A stretch of DNA of 64,000 nucleotides, from positions 1,426,001-1,490,000 of the forward strand of contig NZ_JABBGB010000003.1 of NCBI RefSeq assembly GCF_012927185.1, read 5' to 3'. The notes under the pieces are model-generated. The model was not told the origin of the DNA and searched no databases. It saw only the letters and a list, made by a program, of their open reading frames with translations. This document shows positions 9,610 to 18,515 of this stretch, piece by piece. Position 1 is the stretch's first letter. Every line of letters begins with the position of its first letter. Position numbers and translations under genes: made by a program. The stretch is from Pseudoflavitalea sp. G-6-1-2. Lineage in GTDB: Bacteria; Bacteroidota; Bacteroidia; Chitinophagales; Chitinophagaceae.

Positions 9610-10662
9610 TTATTTTCGGTTGGCTCCCGGAATCTGCTGCCCGGTCTGCTGTGTTTCCCGGGCGCTGGACGATGAGTCTGGTTGCTGTTCTGCCGGATGA
9701 TGACTCTTTCCTTCGAGCAATGCTTTGTATCGGATGAGGGATTGCAGCACACTGTTCACAATCTCTTCCTGACCCTTTTCACTCATGATGTATTGCTCCT
9801 CTTCGGTATGCGTTACAAAACCGGTTTCTACCAGCACACTGGGCATTCCGGTTGCCTGCAGCACCCAGATCCCTTTTTCGTTGCGCTGTTTAACGCCACG
9901 GCTTACACGACCGCTCTTCACAAATTCTTCTTCGATCATCGTTGCCAGCTGGAGGCTCTTGGCGAAATATTTTTTCTCATACAACTGAGCACGGATGCGG
10001 GCTTCAGGAGAATTCAGGTCGAGTACGTTGGCGCTGTCCTCTACATTCTCGCCACCTTCTCCGCCTTCTTCCTGCTTCTGATTGATGGCATCACCTTTAT
10101 ATCCTACACGGTCGGCCGCCCAGATAAAGGTTTCGGTTCCGTGCTGCCAGTTCTTTACCCAATATGTTTCGTAGATGGGTTCTCTCACCACCTTCTTTTT
10201 CTTCTTTTTTCCTTTGCCAACCAATATGGTTTTGTTCTTATGACCCACCACACGTTTGGCATACCAGCCACCGGGTTTCAATCCGGCTGCATTGCAGTGG
10301 ATGCTCACAAACAGATCGCCTCTGGCTTCATTGGCCATCGATGCCCGGTAACGAAGGCTCTGCTGCACATTGGTGCCACCACCCGCCAGCACATCGGTGG
10401 TGCGGGTGTAGATCACTTTCACATCCGGCATCGCTTTTTCTATGGCCTTGCCCAGTTTCATCGACACTGAAAGTGCAATCGCTGCCTCGGTTGAATTCTG
10501 ACCTCTCGCTCCCGGATCAACGCCACCATGACCGGCATCGATAATAATGGTGCTCAGTGCGGGCTTCTGCGGTTCGGTATGTTCGGGGCCTTTTTTAGTA
10601 AAGGCTGCCAGGGCTATCAGCGAACAAATAAACAGACTCACTTTTAATAAGCTCTTGGTCAT
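9610..10662 (-). CDS. N-acetylmuramoyl-L-alanine amidase (Amidase_3), first copy of a tandem pair
   Basis: A 350-residue homologue of the 8693 protein with the same motif set: IIIDAGHGGVDPGARG, the STEAAIALSVSMKLG glutamate, VSIHCNAAG, HGTETFIWAADR and VLVETGFVTH. It carries a signal peptide (MTKSLLKVSLFICSLIALAA). It is longer, with a larger insert (KGKKKKKKVVREPIYETYW and an acidic GGEGGENVEDS stretch) and a polar Ser/Gln-rich tail after residue 320. The product acts in the periplasm on peptidoglycan, in daughter-cell separation or turnover. It is the first gene of the minus-strand envelope group and is divergent from the LptD-like gene across 78 nt. Confidence 0.92.
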   Translation of the reverse strand: MTKSLLKVSLFICSLIALAAFTKKGPEHTEPQKPALSTIIIDAGHGGVDPGARGQNSTEAAIALSVSMKLGKAIEKAMPDVKVIYTRTTDVLAGGGTNVQQSLRYRASMANEARGDLFVSIHCNAAGLKPGGWYAKRVVGHKNKTILVGKGKKKKKKVVREPIYETYWVKNWQHGTETFIWAADRVGYKGDAINQKQEEGGEGGENVEDSANVLDLNSPEARIRAQLYEKKYFAKSLQLATMIEEEFVKSGRVSRGVKQRNEKGIWVLQATGMPSVLVETGFVTHTEEEQYIMSEKGQEEIVNSVLQSLIRYKALLEGKSHHPAEQQPDSSSSARETQQTGQQIPGANRK

Positions 10663-10719
10663 TGCTGGTACAATTTATCAGGAAACGAAACCTTCACAAC
10701 ATCTTAATGCTTTAATAGT

Positions 10720-10727
10720 TATTTTTG
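10720..10727 (+). promoter_or_regulatory. Bacteroidota -7 element for the LptD-like gene
   Basis: TATTTTTG matches the Bacteroidota -7 consensus TAnnTTTG and lies 13 nt before the ATG at 10741, so the transcript would be nearly leaderless. A clear TTTG -33 element was not found, so the call rests on the -7 match and position alone. Confidence 0.4.
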
Positions 10728-10740
10728 CCACCACTGCATT

Positions 10741-13452
10741 ATGACTAACGGACGCAAAAATAGCTTAAAACAGGGTTCAGCGTGGATTTTATTCGTATCA
10801 CTTTTGCTAATAACGTCCAATGTACGCGCGAATTACGAAACAGATTATCTTTTTTACAATTCATTAACTGCTTTTCAGGATACGAGCAAGCTCCCCAAAA
10901 AGGATACGATCCCTGTAAAGAAGGATAGTGCAGCATTGAAAAGAGATACCTCAGTCGTAAAAACCGACACCTTCTCCATAAAGATGAGTAAGGATTCTCT
11001 GGATGCCCCCGTGCATTACCAGGCTTCCGATTCTATGGTGCTCGATGTAAAAACCAAGCGCATCATCCTCTTCAGCAAAGCCAGCGTGAAGCAGAAAGAT
11101 ATGGAGCTCACTGCCGACAGCATCGAGATGGATCAGCCATCCCATATTGTTACCGCCGTATTCCGGCGCGATACTTCCGGCAAAATGATCGGCCGCCCGA
11201 AAATGGTACAGGCCGACTCCAAAATGGAAGCCGATGTGATCCGATACAACTTCGAAACCCAGCGGGGCCTCACCCAGTCTACCATCACCACCCAGGGTGA
11301 AATGATTGTTCAGGTGGAGAAGATGAAAAAGATCAACGAAAATGAGTACTACGGTCTCCGGGCACAACTTACTACCTGTAATCTCGATACACCGCACTTT
11401 GCCTTTCGGGTAAAAAAACTAAAACTGGTTAATAAAAAACTGGCCGTGAGCGGACCCGTTCACCCCGAATTCGAAGGGGTGCCCGTGCCCATCTACCTGC
11501 CATTCGGCTTTTTTCCCATCTCTCAGGGGCGGCATTCCGGATTGCTCCCGCCAACGTTTACAGCGAGTGAACAGTTTGGTCTGGGACTCGAAGGACTGGG
11601 CTACTACCATGTAATCAACGATAAGTTCGATGTAAGAGTACTCACCAATATCTACTCCTACGGAGGATGGACCGTTAACGTGTCGCCCACCTACCGTAAG
11701 CGTTACCGTTATAATGGTGGTATGAGTTTCAGCATGACCAATACCCGCATTCTCAGCAATACGGGTAAACAGGAATTCACCACCACAAGGGCCTTCAACA
11801 TCAACTGGAACCATACCATGGACAACCGCGCAAGGCCCGGAACTTCATTCACTGCCAGTGTGAACGCAGGTTCTACCAAATACAACCAGCTGGTGACCAA
11901 CAACCCCACGCTCAACTACAACAATCAGATGAGCTCTTCGATCACGTATCAGAAGAACTGGGACAATAAATACAACCTCACGCTCAGCGCCAACCATAAC
12001 CAGAACAACGTTACACAGCTGATCAATATGAGCCTGCCGACGGCAGCATTCACGGTAAATACATTCTATCCTTTCCAGTCGAAAGATTTTGTGGGAGGAA
12101 CCAATACCAAATGGTATCAGAAACTCGGTCTTGGTCTCAATACCAACTTTGCCAACCAGATCAGTGTATACGAAAAGGACTTCAATATGTCGAAGATCCT
12201 CGATACACTGCAGTGGGGCGCACAGCACAGCATTCCCATTCAGCTGGCATTGCCGCCGCTGGGGCCTGTTACCATTGCTCCGGGTATCAGCTATCGCGAG
12301 AACTGGTACAGCCGAAAGTTGAGAAAAGGATTTGTTGCTGAACATAACAAAGTAGATACATTAACCAACTCAACTGGTTTCTTTCAGTCGCGCGAAGTAA
12401 GTTTCAGCCTTGGTTTCAATACTGCCATCTTTGGTATGTTCAATAAGTTCGGAAAGAACAGCAAGGTCACTGCCATCAGACACGTGATACGCCCGAACGT
12501 ATCATTGAGCTACAAACCCGATCTGGCCAAGAAAGATTGGTACGATGCTGTAATCGACAGCACAGGAAGAAAACAGCGCTTCTCTTATTCGGAAGGAAGC
12601 ATCTACGGAGCTTTCGGCGAAGGGGTGTTCGGTGGTTTGAGCTTTGGTATCGACAATAACCTCGAGATCAAAGTGCGCTCCAAAAAAGATACCGCCAACG
12701 GCGGCATCAAAAAAGTGCGCATCCTCGATGGTTTCGGTTTCAACAGTAACTACAACCTGGTAGCCGACTCGTTCAGACTGGGTAACTTCAACCTGTATGC
12801 GCGAAGCACCCTTTTTGAAAAGATCAATATCTCTGCCAGCGCTACCCTCGATCCGTATAAAGTAGACGAAAACGGATACCGTACCAAAGAATATATGTGG
12901 TCTGGTGGCGGCGGATTCAAACCCGGTCGCATCACCAACGGAACGGTATCGGTATCTACCTCATTCCAGAGCAAACCCAAAGACGAGAAGAAAGCAAAAG
13001 AGGCGGAAGAAGCAGCCAAAAACAGCGGACTGCCACCACTTACCATGGAAGAGCAGCAGGCGCAGTTGCAATATGCACGCCAGAACCCTGCGGAGTTTGC
13101 CGATTTCAATATTCCCTGGTCTTTGAACATCAACTTCTCCTATAGTTTCTCCCGGCATTTCCGTTCGGATTACAAAGGGTGGGAAACCACTACCAATGCG
13201 AGTCTGGGCCTCAATGGAGACTTTAACCTCACGCCACGCTGGAAACTTGGCGGCAACACATTCTACGACATCAAGGCAAAGAGCATTCAACAGCTCACCA
13301 TGTCGCTGTCGAGAGAAATGCACTGCTGGCAGTTGTCCATCAACGTTACACCAGTGGGAGTGTACCGGTCGTTCAACATCACCATCAACCCGAAAAGTGG
13401 ATTGCTGCGCGATCTGAAAATTAACAGAACAAGATTCTTCTACGGCAACTAG
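10741..13452 (+). CDS. lptD: LptD-like LPS-assembly outer-membrane protein
   Basis: A 903-residue protein of Bacteroidota LptD type. It has a signal region (SAWILFVSLLLITSNVRA, about 13-30), a Lys/Asp-rich linker and an OstA-like jellyroll (about 95-230: MVLDVKTKRIILFSKASVKQ, then LTADSIEMD). A large barrel follows, in which the VPVPIYLPFGFFPISQGRHS segment is the family hallmark. The C-terminal strand is INRTRFFYGN. LptD with the lipoprotein LptE inserts lipopolysaccharide into the outer leaflet; no LptE is visible here. An OstA-like gene and an MCE gene lie just across the divergent promoter, consistent with one envelope-lipid transport neighbourhood. The assignment to LptD rather than a related OstA barrel is family inference. 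Confidence 0.85.
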   Translation: MTNGRKNSLKQGSAWILFVSLLLITSNVRANYETDYLFYNSLTAFQDTSKLPKKDTIPVKKDSAALKRDTSVVKTDTFSIKMSKDSLDAPVHYQASDSMVLDVKTKRIILFSKASVKQKDMELTADSIEMDQPSHIVTAVFRRDTSGKMIGRPKMVQADSKMEADVIRYNFETQRGLTQSTITTQGEMIVQVEKMKKINENEYYGLRAQLTTCNLDTPHFAFRVKKLKLVNKKLAVSGPVHPEFEGVPVPIYLPFGFFPISQGRHSGLLPPTFTASEQFGLGLEGLGYYHVINDKFDVRVLTNIYSYGGWTVNVSPTYRKRYRYNGGMSFSMTNTRILSNTGKQEFTTTRAFNINWNHTMDNRARPGTSFTASVNAGSTKYNQLVTNNPTLNYNNQMSSSITYQKNWDNKYNLTLSANHNQNNVTQLINMSLPTAAFTVNTFYPFQSKDFVGGTNTKWYQKLGLGLNTNFANQISVYEKDFNMSKILDTLQWGAQHSIPIQLALPPLGPVTIAPGISYRENWYSRKLRKGFVAEHNKVDTLTNSTGFFQSREVSFSLGFNTAIFGMFNKFGKNSKVTAIRHVIRPNVSLSYKPDLAKKDWYDAVIDSTGRKQRFSYSEGSIYGAFGEGVFGGLSFGIDNNLEIKVRSKKDTANGGIKKVRILDGFGFNSNYNLVADSFRLGNFNLYARSTLFEKINISASATLDPYKVDENGYRTKEYMWSGGGGFKPGRITNGTVSVSTSFQSKPKDEKKAKEAEEAAKNSGLPPLTMEEQQAQLQYARQNPAEFADFNIPWSLNINFSYSFSRHFRSDYKGWETTTNASLGLNGDFNLTPRWKLGGNTFYDIKAKSIQQLTMSLSREMHCWQLSINVTPVGVYRSFNITINPKSGLLRDLKINRTRFFYGN

Positions 13453-13472
13453 TGGAGCAAAAAATTGCGACT

Positions 13473-13769
13473 ATGTCAGATAAGTCTTCGGTTTCTTACA
13501 GACCGGCACGTTTGCCACTCGATGAAGCAATCCTTCATGTGAGAGAAAATGCTGCAAAGCAGCATATTCCCATTGGGGATAATGATATAGCGCAGGCGCT
13601 TGGTATTTCTTCTGAAGAATTCCGGCAATATGTTGCAGACAATACTATGCCTGATGCCCTGTTTGGTAAGTTTGAAAAGCACTTCAGTGCATTCTATACT
13701 TTACTTATTGCTGTATCTGTTCAAAATGAAGAAATCCCTGATCCTTTTGATGAGGAAGAAGCAGAATAG
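13473..13769 (+). CDS. Small conserved-looking protein, possible helix-turn-helix
   Basis: A 98-residue protein starting at the ATG 20 nt after the LptD-like stop. A GTG at 13452 overlapping that stop is possible but gives seven unconvincing extra residues. There is no signal peptide. The central part (IPIGDNDIAQALGISSEEFRQ) has the spacing of a helix-turn-helix, and the tail is strongly acidic (DPFDEEEAE). I do not recognise the family. Its position directly after lptD suggests cotranscription. Confidence 0.6.
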   Translation: MSDKSSVSYRPARLPLDEAILHVRENAAKQHIPIGDNDIAQALGISSEEFRQYVADNTMPDALFGKFEKHFSAFYTLLIAVSVQNEEIPDPFDEEEAE

Positions 13770-13787
13770 CAGCCAGATGTTTTCCAT

Positions 13788-14531
13788 CTATCTGTTCTTC
13801 ACATAATATGCTTCCATGATCGCGTGAACCCTGTCTCTCAGTTCCGCTGTAGTTTCATTGGGCAATGGAGTAATGGCAGGAAGGAAATCTATCTTTAATC
13901 TGTGCGGCATCAGATAGAAGGGAATGGATGCCGGCAATACTTTTCTCGTATTGAAGATGATACCGGGAATGATAGCTTTACCCGTTTCGATGCTCAGTCT
14001 GAAAGCCCCGTCGTGAAAGGATTTCAGCGGCTGATCGGTTTGGTTTCTCGTGCCTTCGGGATAGATGCACATATGCAGTTTCAGGTTCTCCAGCACATTC
14101 CTCATCTTCACATAACTGTCTTTCCGGCTCTTCTCGCTCTTGCGATCTACCAGCACACTGCCTGTTTGATAGAGCAATCCGAATACTGGCACTTTAGCCA
14201 TCTCGCTCTTGGCAATGGTTTTATTTCCACCGGGAATCGAAGGGGAAGAGATAGGCACATCCATCAGCGAATTGTGATTGCATACCACCACATAATTCTC
14301 ACCTTTTTTGAAATGCTCTTTACCTCGCACGCGAAGCGGACAGCCAATGGACGTGAGATACACTGCCATCCATACACGGGCCATGCTGATAAAACGGGAT
14401 GTCTTCTTCGGATCGGGCTGAAAATAACCGAACAGCAGAAAGGGGATCATGAAGATCAGCAGGGTGATCACAAACATCAAAATGGCCCAGGTGGCCATTA
14501 TTCTTCCGAGTATTGCTTTTAGGATGCGCAT
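13788..14531 (-). CDS. 1-acyl-sn-glycerol-3-phosphate acyltransferase (PlsC type)
   Basis: A 247-residue protein starting at MRILKAILGR. The open frame runs 118 codons further upstream, but that part is the out-of-frame shadow of the uracil-DNA glycosylase gene. One or two N-terminal membrane helices (about 11-37) precede the catalytic motif NHNSLMD (H86, D91) and the phosphate-binding motif YPEGTRN (E159-R162), both diagnostic of PlsC-like acyltransferases. The reaction is acylation of lysophosphatidic acid to phosphatidic acid at the inner membrane. It starts 20 nt after the ung stop, on the same strand. Confidence 0.92.
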   Translation of the reverse strand: MRILKAILGRIMATWAILMFVITLLIFMIPFLLFGYFQPDPKKTSRFISMARVWMAVYLTSIGCPLRVRGKEHFKKGENYVVVCNHNSLMDVPISSPSIPGGNKTIAKSEMAKVPVFGLLYQTGSVLVDRKSEKSRKDSYVKMRNVLENLKLHMCIYPEGTRNQTDQPLKSFHDGAFRLSIETGKAIIPGIIFNTRKVLPASIPFYLMPHRLKIDFLPAITPLPNETTAELRDRVHAIMEAYYVKNR

Positions 14532-14551
14532 AGGTAAACGCAAAGATAAGG

Positions 14552-15226
14552 TCAAAGCGCCCAATCGATGGGATCGATGCCGTTCTGAACCAGAAACTGA
14601 TTGGTTTTGGAAAAATGTTTGCATCCGAAGAAGCCGGAATCTGCCGAGAAAGGAGAGGGATGCGCTGCCTTCAGTATCAGGTGATGGCGTGTTACATCTA
14701 TCAGCTCCTGCTTTTCCTGTGCAAACTTTCCCCAGAGAATAAATACCACATGCTCTTTCTCGTCGGAGATCTTTTTGATCACGGCATTGGTAAAAGTTGC
14801 CCAGCCGATCTTGGCATGGCTCATCGGTTCTCCTGCGCGCACGGTGAGCGATGCATTCAGCATCAGCACACCCTGTTCGGCCCATTTGGTGAGCGTGCCA
14901 TGATTGGGGATCGGCAATCCCAGATCACTGTGCATCTCCTTGAAAATATTCACCAGCGATGGCGGTGGTTTGATGCCCGGCGCTACCGAAAAGCAGAGCC
15001 CGTGCGCCTGTCCGGCACCGTGATAGGGATCCTGCCCGAGTATCACTACTTTAACCTTTTCAAATGGCGTAAGGTTGAATGCATTGAAGATCTGCCCACC
15101 CGGCGGATAGATGGTTTTGCCTGTCATCTTCTCGGTACGGAGAAAAGTAGCGATCTCCAGAAAATAAGTTTTCGTAAACTCATTTTTGAGCACATCCTTC
15201 CAGCTGTCGTCTATCTTAACATCCAT
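14552..15226 (-). CDS. ung: Uracil-DNA glycosylase, family 1
   Basis: A 224-residue protein starting at [13 protein letters not shown], the normal family length; an upstream in-frame ATG would add 21 atypical residues. It has the water-activating motif GQDPYHG (D66), the uracil-binding LMLNASLTV segment, and the DNA-intercalation loop AAHPSP (H189). It removes uracil from DNA as the first step of base excision repair, in the cytoplasm. It is followed by the PlsC gene on the same strand. Confidence 0.97.
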   Translation of the reverse strand: MDVKIDDSWKDVLKNEFTKTYFLEIATFLRTEKMTGKTIYPPGGQIFNAFNLTPFEKVKVVILGQDPYHGAGQAHGLCFSVAPGIKPPPSLVNIFKEMHSDLGLPIPNHGTLTKWAEQGVLMLNASLTVRAGEPMSHAKIGWATFTNAVIKKISDEKEHVVFILWGKFAQEKQELIDVTRHHLILKAAHPSPFSADSGFFGCKHFSKTNQFLVQNGIDPIDWAL

Positions 15227-15317
15227 TGCGGATTGTTTTTTGATTGAAAATATTGGATCATGCGGCTTTTCAGCCGGCAAGGATTGCATAGATACGCATT
15301 TTATCGGAGATGATGCA

Positions 15318-17264
15318 TCAACGTCTCGTGAGCTTCGGCAGATTCACGGGTGTTACCACCACCGGATATTTTTCTACGGTTACGTTGCTGGGATCGAGTC
15401 CGAAATTCACTTCTTCCTTCACACTCAGCATACGGAGATTGAAATAACTCTTCATGATGAAATTCTTCCCGAAGGTCATATCATTCTCGAACGAGAGAAA
15501 ACTATCCATCACCAGAAAACGGAGATCGCCGATTTGACTTTCCTGATAGCTCTGCTCGTATCTTTCAGACACATCTATTTCCTTATTCTTCACCATATCT
15601 TCCACCACCTGTTTGAAGTAGTAGTCGATGCGCGGATCGATGCGGAATCCGAGATTGAATTCAACAAAATACACATCGTTGCGGGCCAGTGTGTCTACGT
15701 GATAGTTCATCGCATAGGGCTCATCGAGCACATTCACATGCACAAACCAGTAGATATCCGCACGCTTGGGAAAACCGGAGAGTATGGAATCCACCGCTGT
15801 CTTCTCGATCTTTCTCGAAGTACCCGATGCCGTGAGGTAAACCAGATTGGTAGCGTATTTCGGAATATGTTCATCCGTACTCAGCTTCTGCAGCAGGGTT
15901 ACATAATTTTCGATAGGTACCAGTTTCATCAGCGAGCGTTTGATCAGTCTACCCTTATGCCATACGAACATGATGGTAAAGAGCACTGCGCCGATCACCA
16001 GTGTTATCCATCCGCCTTCTTTGATCTTTTGCAGATTGGCCAGTAAGAAAGAGGTTTCTATTACGAGGAAGATGGTGGTAAGCAGTGCTACCCAAATGAA
16101 TGGAACACGTTTGGCATGCAGGTAGAAATTGATCAGCACCGTACTCATGATCATGGTGAGCGTTACACTCAATCCGAATGCCGCTTCCATTTTGGTGGAT
16201 TCTTTAAAGTACAGCACCATGCCGATGCATCCTGCCATCAGAAACCAGTTGATGAATGGTATGTAGAGTTGCCCCTTGATATTTCCGGGAAACAACACGC
16301 GGTGTCTTGGCCATATATCGAGACGGATGGCTTCGTTGATGAGTGTAAAACATCCGCTGATCAGTGCCTGGCTTGCAATGATGGTGGCCATCGTTGCAAT
16401 GATCAATGCCGGTATGTAAATGCTGTCTGGTACGATATGGAAAAACGGACTCAGCTCTCCGGTGGTTTCGCCCACGTGGTTGAGCAGCCAGGCTGTTTGT
16501 CCGGCATACGCGAGTATCAGCATCACTTTGATATAGATCCAGCTCACGCGGATATTGTTTCTGCCGCAGTGTCCCATATCGCTGTACAATGCTTCTGCTC
16601 CCGTGGTACAGAGGAAAATGCTGCCGAGCAGCCAGAACCCTCCGGGTACTTCGCGCAGCATAACATAGGCGTAGTAAGGGTTCAGGGCTTTCAGTACAGA
16701 TGGATACTGCGCCATCGCCATTACACCGAGCACACCGATGAAGGTGAACCACACTGTCATAACCGGACCGAAGATCTTACCGATCTTATCCGTTCCGAAC
16801 TGCTGAAATGCAAACAATCCAACCAGTATGGCAATGATGATGGGAACCGTATTGATATCGGGATTTACTTTCTGCAATCCTTCCACCGCCGAAGCCACGG
16901 AGATAGGAGGGGTGATAATGCCGTCGGCAATCAGAAAGGCGCCGCCTGCCATGGCAGGTATCAGCAGCCACTTGCCCCAGTATCTTCTGATGAGTGCATA
17001 TAAAGAAAAGATGCCGCCTTCGCCCTTGTTGTCGGCCTGCAGCGTGATGATCACATATTTGAGGGTTGTTTGAAAAGTGAGCGTCCAGAAGATGGCGCTC
17101 AGCGCGCCCAGTGCAACGTCTTCAGTAATCACTCTGCCATGAAAAACGGCATTGAGCGTGTACAGTGGCGATGTGCCGATATCTCCGAATACAATACCTG
17201 CTGCAATGAGAACGCCGGCAGCTGTTACGCGTTTATGAAACGATGCCGTGGAAGTTGAGTTCAT
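15318..17264 (-). CDS. kup: Kup-family low-affinity potassium transporter
   Basis: A 648-residue protein. The N-terminal motif [19 protein letters not shown] is the Kup signature. About twelve membrane helices follow (residues about 12-430), with [18 protein letters not shown] in the second loop. A cytoplasmic C-terminal domain of about 200 residues ([12 protein letters not shown] to the end) is typical of the family. It imports potassium, probably by proton symport. It stands alone: the gene upstream ends 81 nt away and the downstream ung gene begins 91 nt after its stop. A small inverted repeat lies just upstream. Confidence 0.96.
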   Translation of the reverse strand: MNSTSTASFHKRVTAAGVLIAAGIVFGDIGTSPLYTLNAVFHGRVITEDVALGALSAIFWTLTFQTTLKYVIITLQADNKGEGGIFSLYALIRRYWGKWLLIPAMAGGAFLIADGIITPPISVASAVEGLQKVNPDINTVPIIIAILVGLFAFQQFGTDKIGKIFGPVMTVWFTFIGVLGVMAMAQYPSVLKALNPYYAYVMLREVPGGFWLLGSIFLCTTGAEALYSDMGHCGRNNIRVSWIYIKVMLILAYAGQTAWLLNHVGETTGELSPFFHIVPDSIYIPALIIATMATIIASQALISGCFTLINEAIRLDIWPRHRVLFPGNIKGQLYIPFINWFLMAGCIGMVLYFKESTKMEAAFGLSVTLTMIMSTVLINFYLHAKRVPFIWVALLTTIFLVIETSFLLANLQKIKEGGWITLVIGAVLFTIMFVWHKGRLIKRSLMKLVPIENYVTLLQKLSTDEHIPKYATNLVYLTASGTSRKIEKTAVDSILSGFPKRADIYWFVHVNVLDEPYAMNYHVDTLARNDVYFVEFNLGFRIDPRIDYYFKQVVEDMVKNKEIDVSERYEQSYQESQIGDLRFLVMDSFLSFENDMTFGKNFIMKSYFNLRMLSVKEEVNFGLDPSNVTVEKYPVVVTPVNLPKLTRR

Positions 17265-17288
17265 TGAAATTCATCATTAAGTGAATCA

Positions 17289-17310
17289 TTGGTCGTAAAT
17301 GAGCGACCAA
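17289..17310. repeat. Inverted repeat upstream of kup
   Basis: Two perfect 7-nt arms (TTGGTCG at 17289-17295 and CGACCAA at 17304-17310) flank an 8-nt loop, 24 nt before the kup start codon on the minus strand. It could be an operator or a leader hairpin for kup, or a weak terminator of the preceding gene; there is no following T-run, which argues against a terminator. Confidence 0.45.
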
Positions 17311-17345
17311 GGTTACAAAATAATGATATAAAACTCAATAATTAT

Positions 17346-18494
17346 TTATTGATCGCTCAGCCTCTTTGTGGTAAACACTATGTGCGCCGGGATGTTTCCT
17401 GCAAGGGTACGCCATTTCAGTTTTCCCTGCGGACTGAAGCAAAGCACTTCGCCCGATGTAACATAATTCTTTGCATCCGTTACATAGATCTCACGTGTTT
17501 CGGGATTCACCGCAATGCCGTAAGGGATCTTGATACTCTTCTCCGTTCCATCTGTAATGAAATTGCGCGATACCACTTTTTTTGTTCTGGTGTCAACAAT
17601 GGCATAGCTGATCTCATTTTTCTGTGTTACATGGCTCCATTCTGTGCTGTACACGTATGCCGAATCTCCGCAGATGGTGATATTGCTGGCTGGCAGATCC
17701 AAAACATCCGATATCTGATCGTTGGCATCGAGGATGAAAGTATTGGAATGAACGCTTTTGTAATCGCCGCGCGATGTAACGTAGATATTGTTTTTGTTAT
17801 CCAGCTCCAGCCGGTGCAGATTGATGGCTACCGGTATCTTTTTGGTTTCTTTGAATGTGTTGAGATCGATCACGGAAACCGTGTTGTCGTAATTCGGAAA
17901 ACGATAACCACCCGAATTGGCCACGTAGAGTTTTTTATCTCTGATCACCATTTCTTCCGGCTGATAACCCACCACACAGGTATCGATCACTTTGAGGTTG
18001 GTGGTATCGAATCTTGCCACATAACCCAGGCGGGCATTGGGATCGAGCTGAACCGGACCTGCATAGGAACTCACATAGGCCATCCCTTCGCTGAACGTAA
18101 TGTACCGGCAGTTGGGAATGGAAATGGTAGCTATATGTTTGGCCGTGTTCACATCCATCACTTCCACCAGATGGCTTACGTTGATCACTGCATAGAGTTT
18201 ATTGCCGTATATCTGGATATCATTGCCTACATCTCCAAGCTCGCGCGAAACCGTAGGATTTCGGCTGGGGAAGAGATTCAGACGATAGACACCCGTTTCG
18301 TAATCGAAATAATCGATGCTCGATTTGTTGCTGCCCATATTGGCTTCGTTCAGCAAAAAGAAACCTTTGATATGGGTATTGGGACCCATACCATCCGTTA
18401 CACCCTTGGGTTTTTCCTTGAGGATGGGCTCGTCTTTCCGGCAGCCACCCAGCAACAGTAAAAAAGAACAGGCGGCAATGAATGTATATTTCAT
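17346..18494 (-). CDS. YncE-like beta-propeller surface lipoprotein, BtuG-like
   Basis: A 382-residue lipoprotein: signal MKYTFIAACSFLLLLGGC with the lipidated cysteine at 18, followed by RKDEP. The rest is a repetitive propeller of the YncE/DUF5074 kind (VGNDIQIYGNKLYAVINVSH, GYQPEEMVIRDKKLYVANSG, PYGIAVNPETREIYVTDAKN, each a blade). It follows a BtuB-like receptor by 21 nt, downstream of a cobalamin riboswitch. In Bacteroides, the surface propeller BtuG captures vitamin B12 for BtuB; fold, lipid anchor and gene order fit that role here. The cobalamin assignment rests on context, since binding residues cannot be judged by eye. Confidence 0.78.
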   Translation of the reverse strand: MKYTFIAACSFLLLLGGCRKDEPILKEKPKGVTDGMGPNTHIKGFFLLNEANMGSNKSSIDYFDYETGVYRLNLFPSRNPTVSRELGDVGNDIQIYGNKLYAVINVSHLVEVMDVNTAKHIATISIPNCRYITFSEGMAYVSSYAGPVQLDPNARLGYVARFDTTNLKVIDTCVVGYQPEEMVIRDKKLYVANSGGYRFPNYDNTVSVIDLNTFKETKKIPVAINLHRLELDNKNNIYVTSRGDYKSVHSNTFILDANDQISDVLDLPASNITICGDSAYVYSTEWSHVTQKNEISYAIVDTRTKKVVSRNFITDGTEKSIKIPYGIAVNPETREIYVTDAKNYVTSGEVLCFSPQGKLKWRTLAGNIPAHIVFTTKRLSDQ

Positions 18495-18515
18495 GATTCT
18501 GATTTCGTTTGTTGG

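Noticed and set aside
14532-14885. N-terminal 118-residue extension of the acyltransferase reading frame
   Set aside because: It overlaps the ung gene in another frame, has biased composition without fold-like pattern, and the PlsC membrane helix begins cleanly at the internal methionine.
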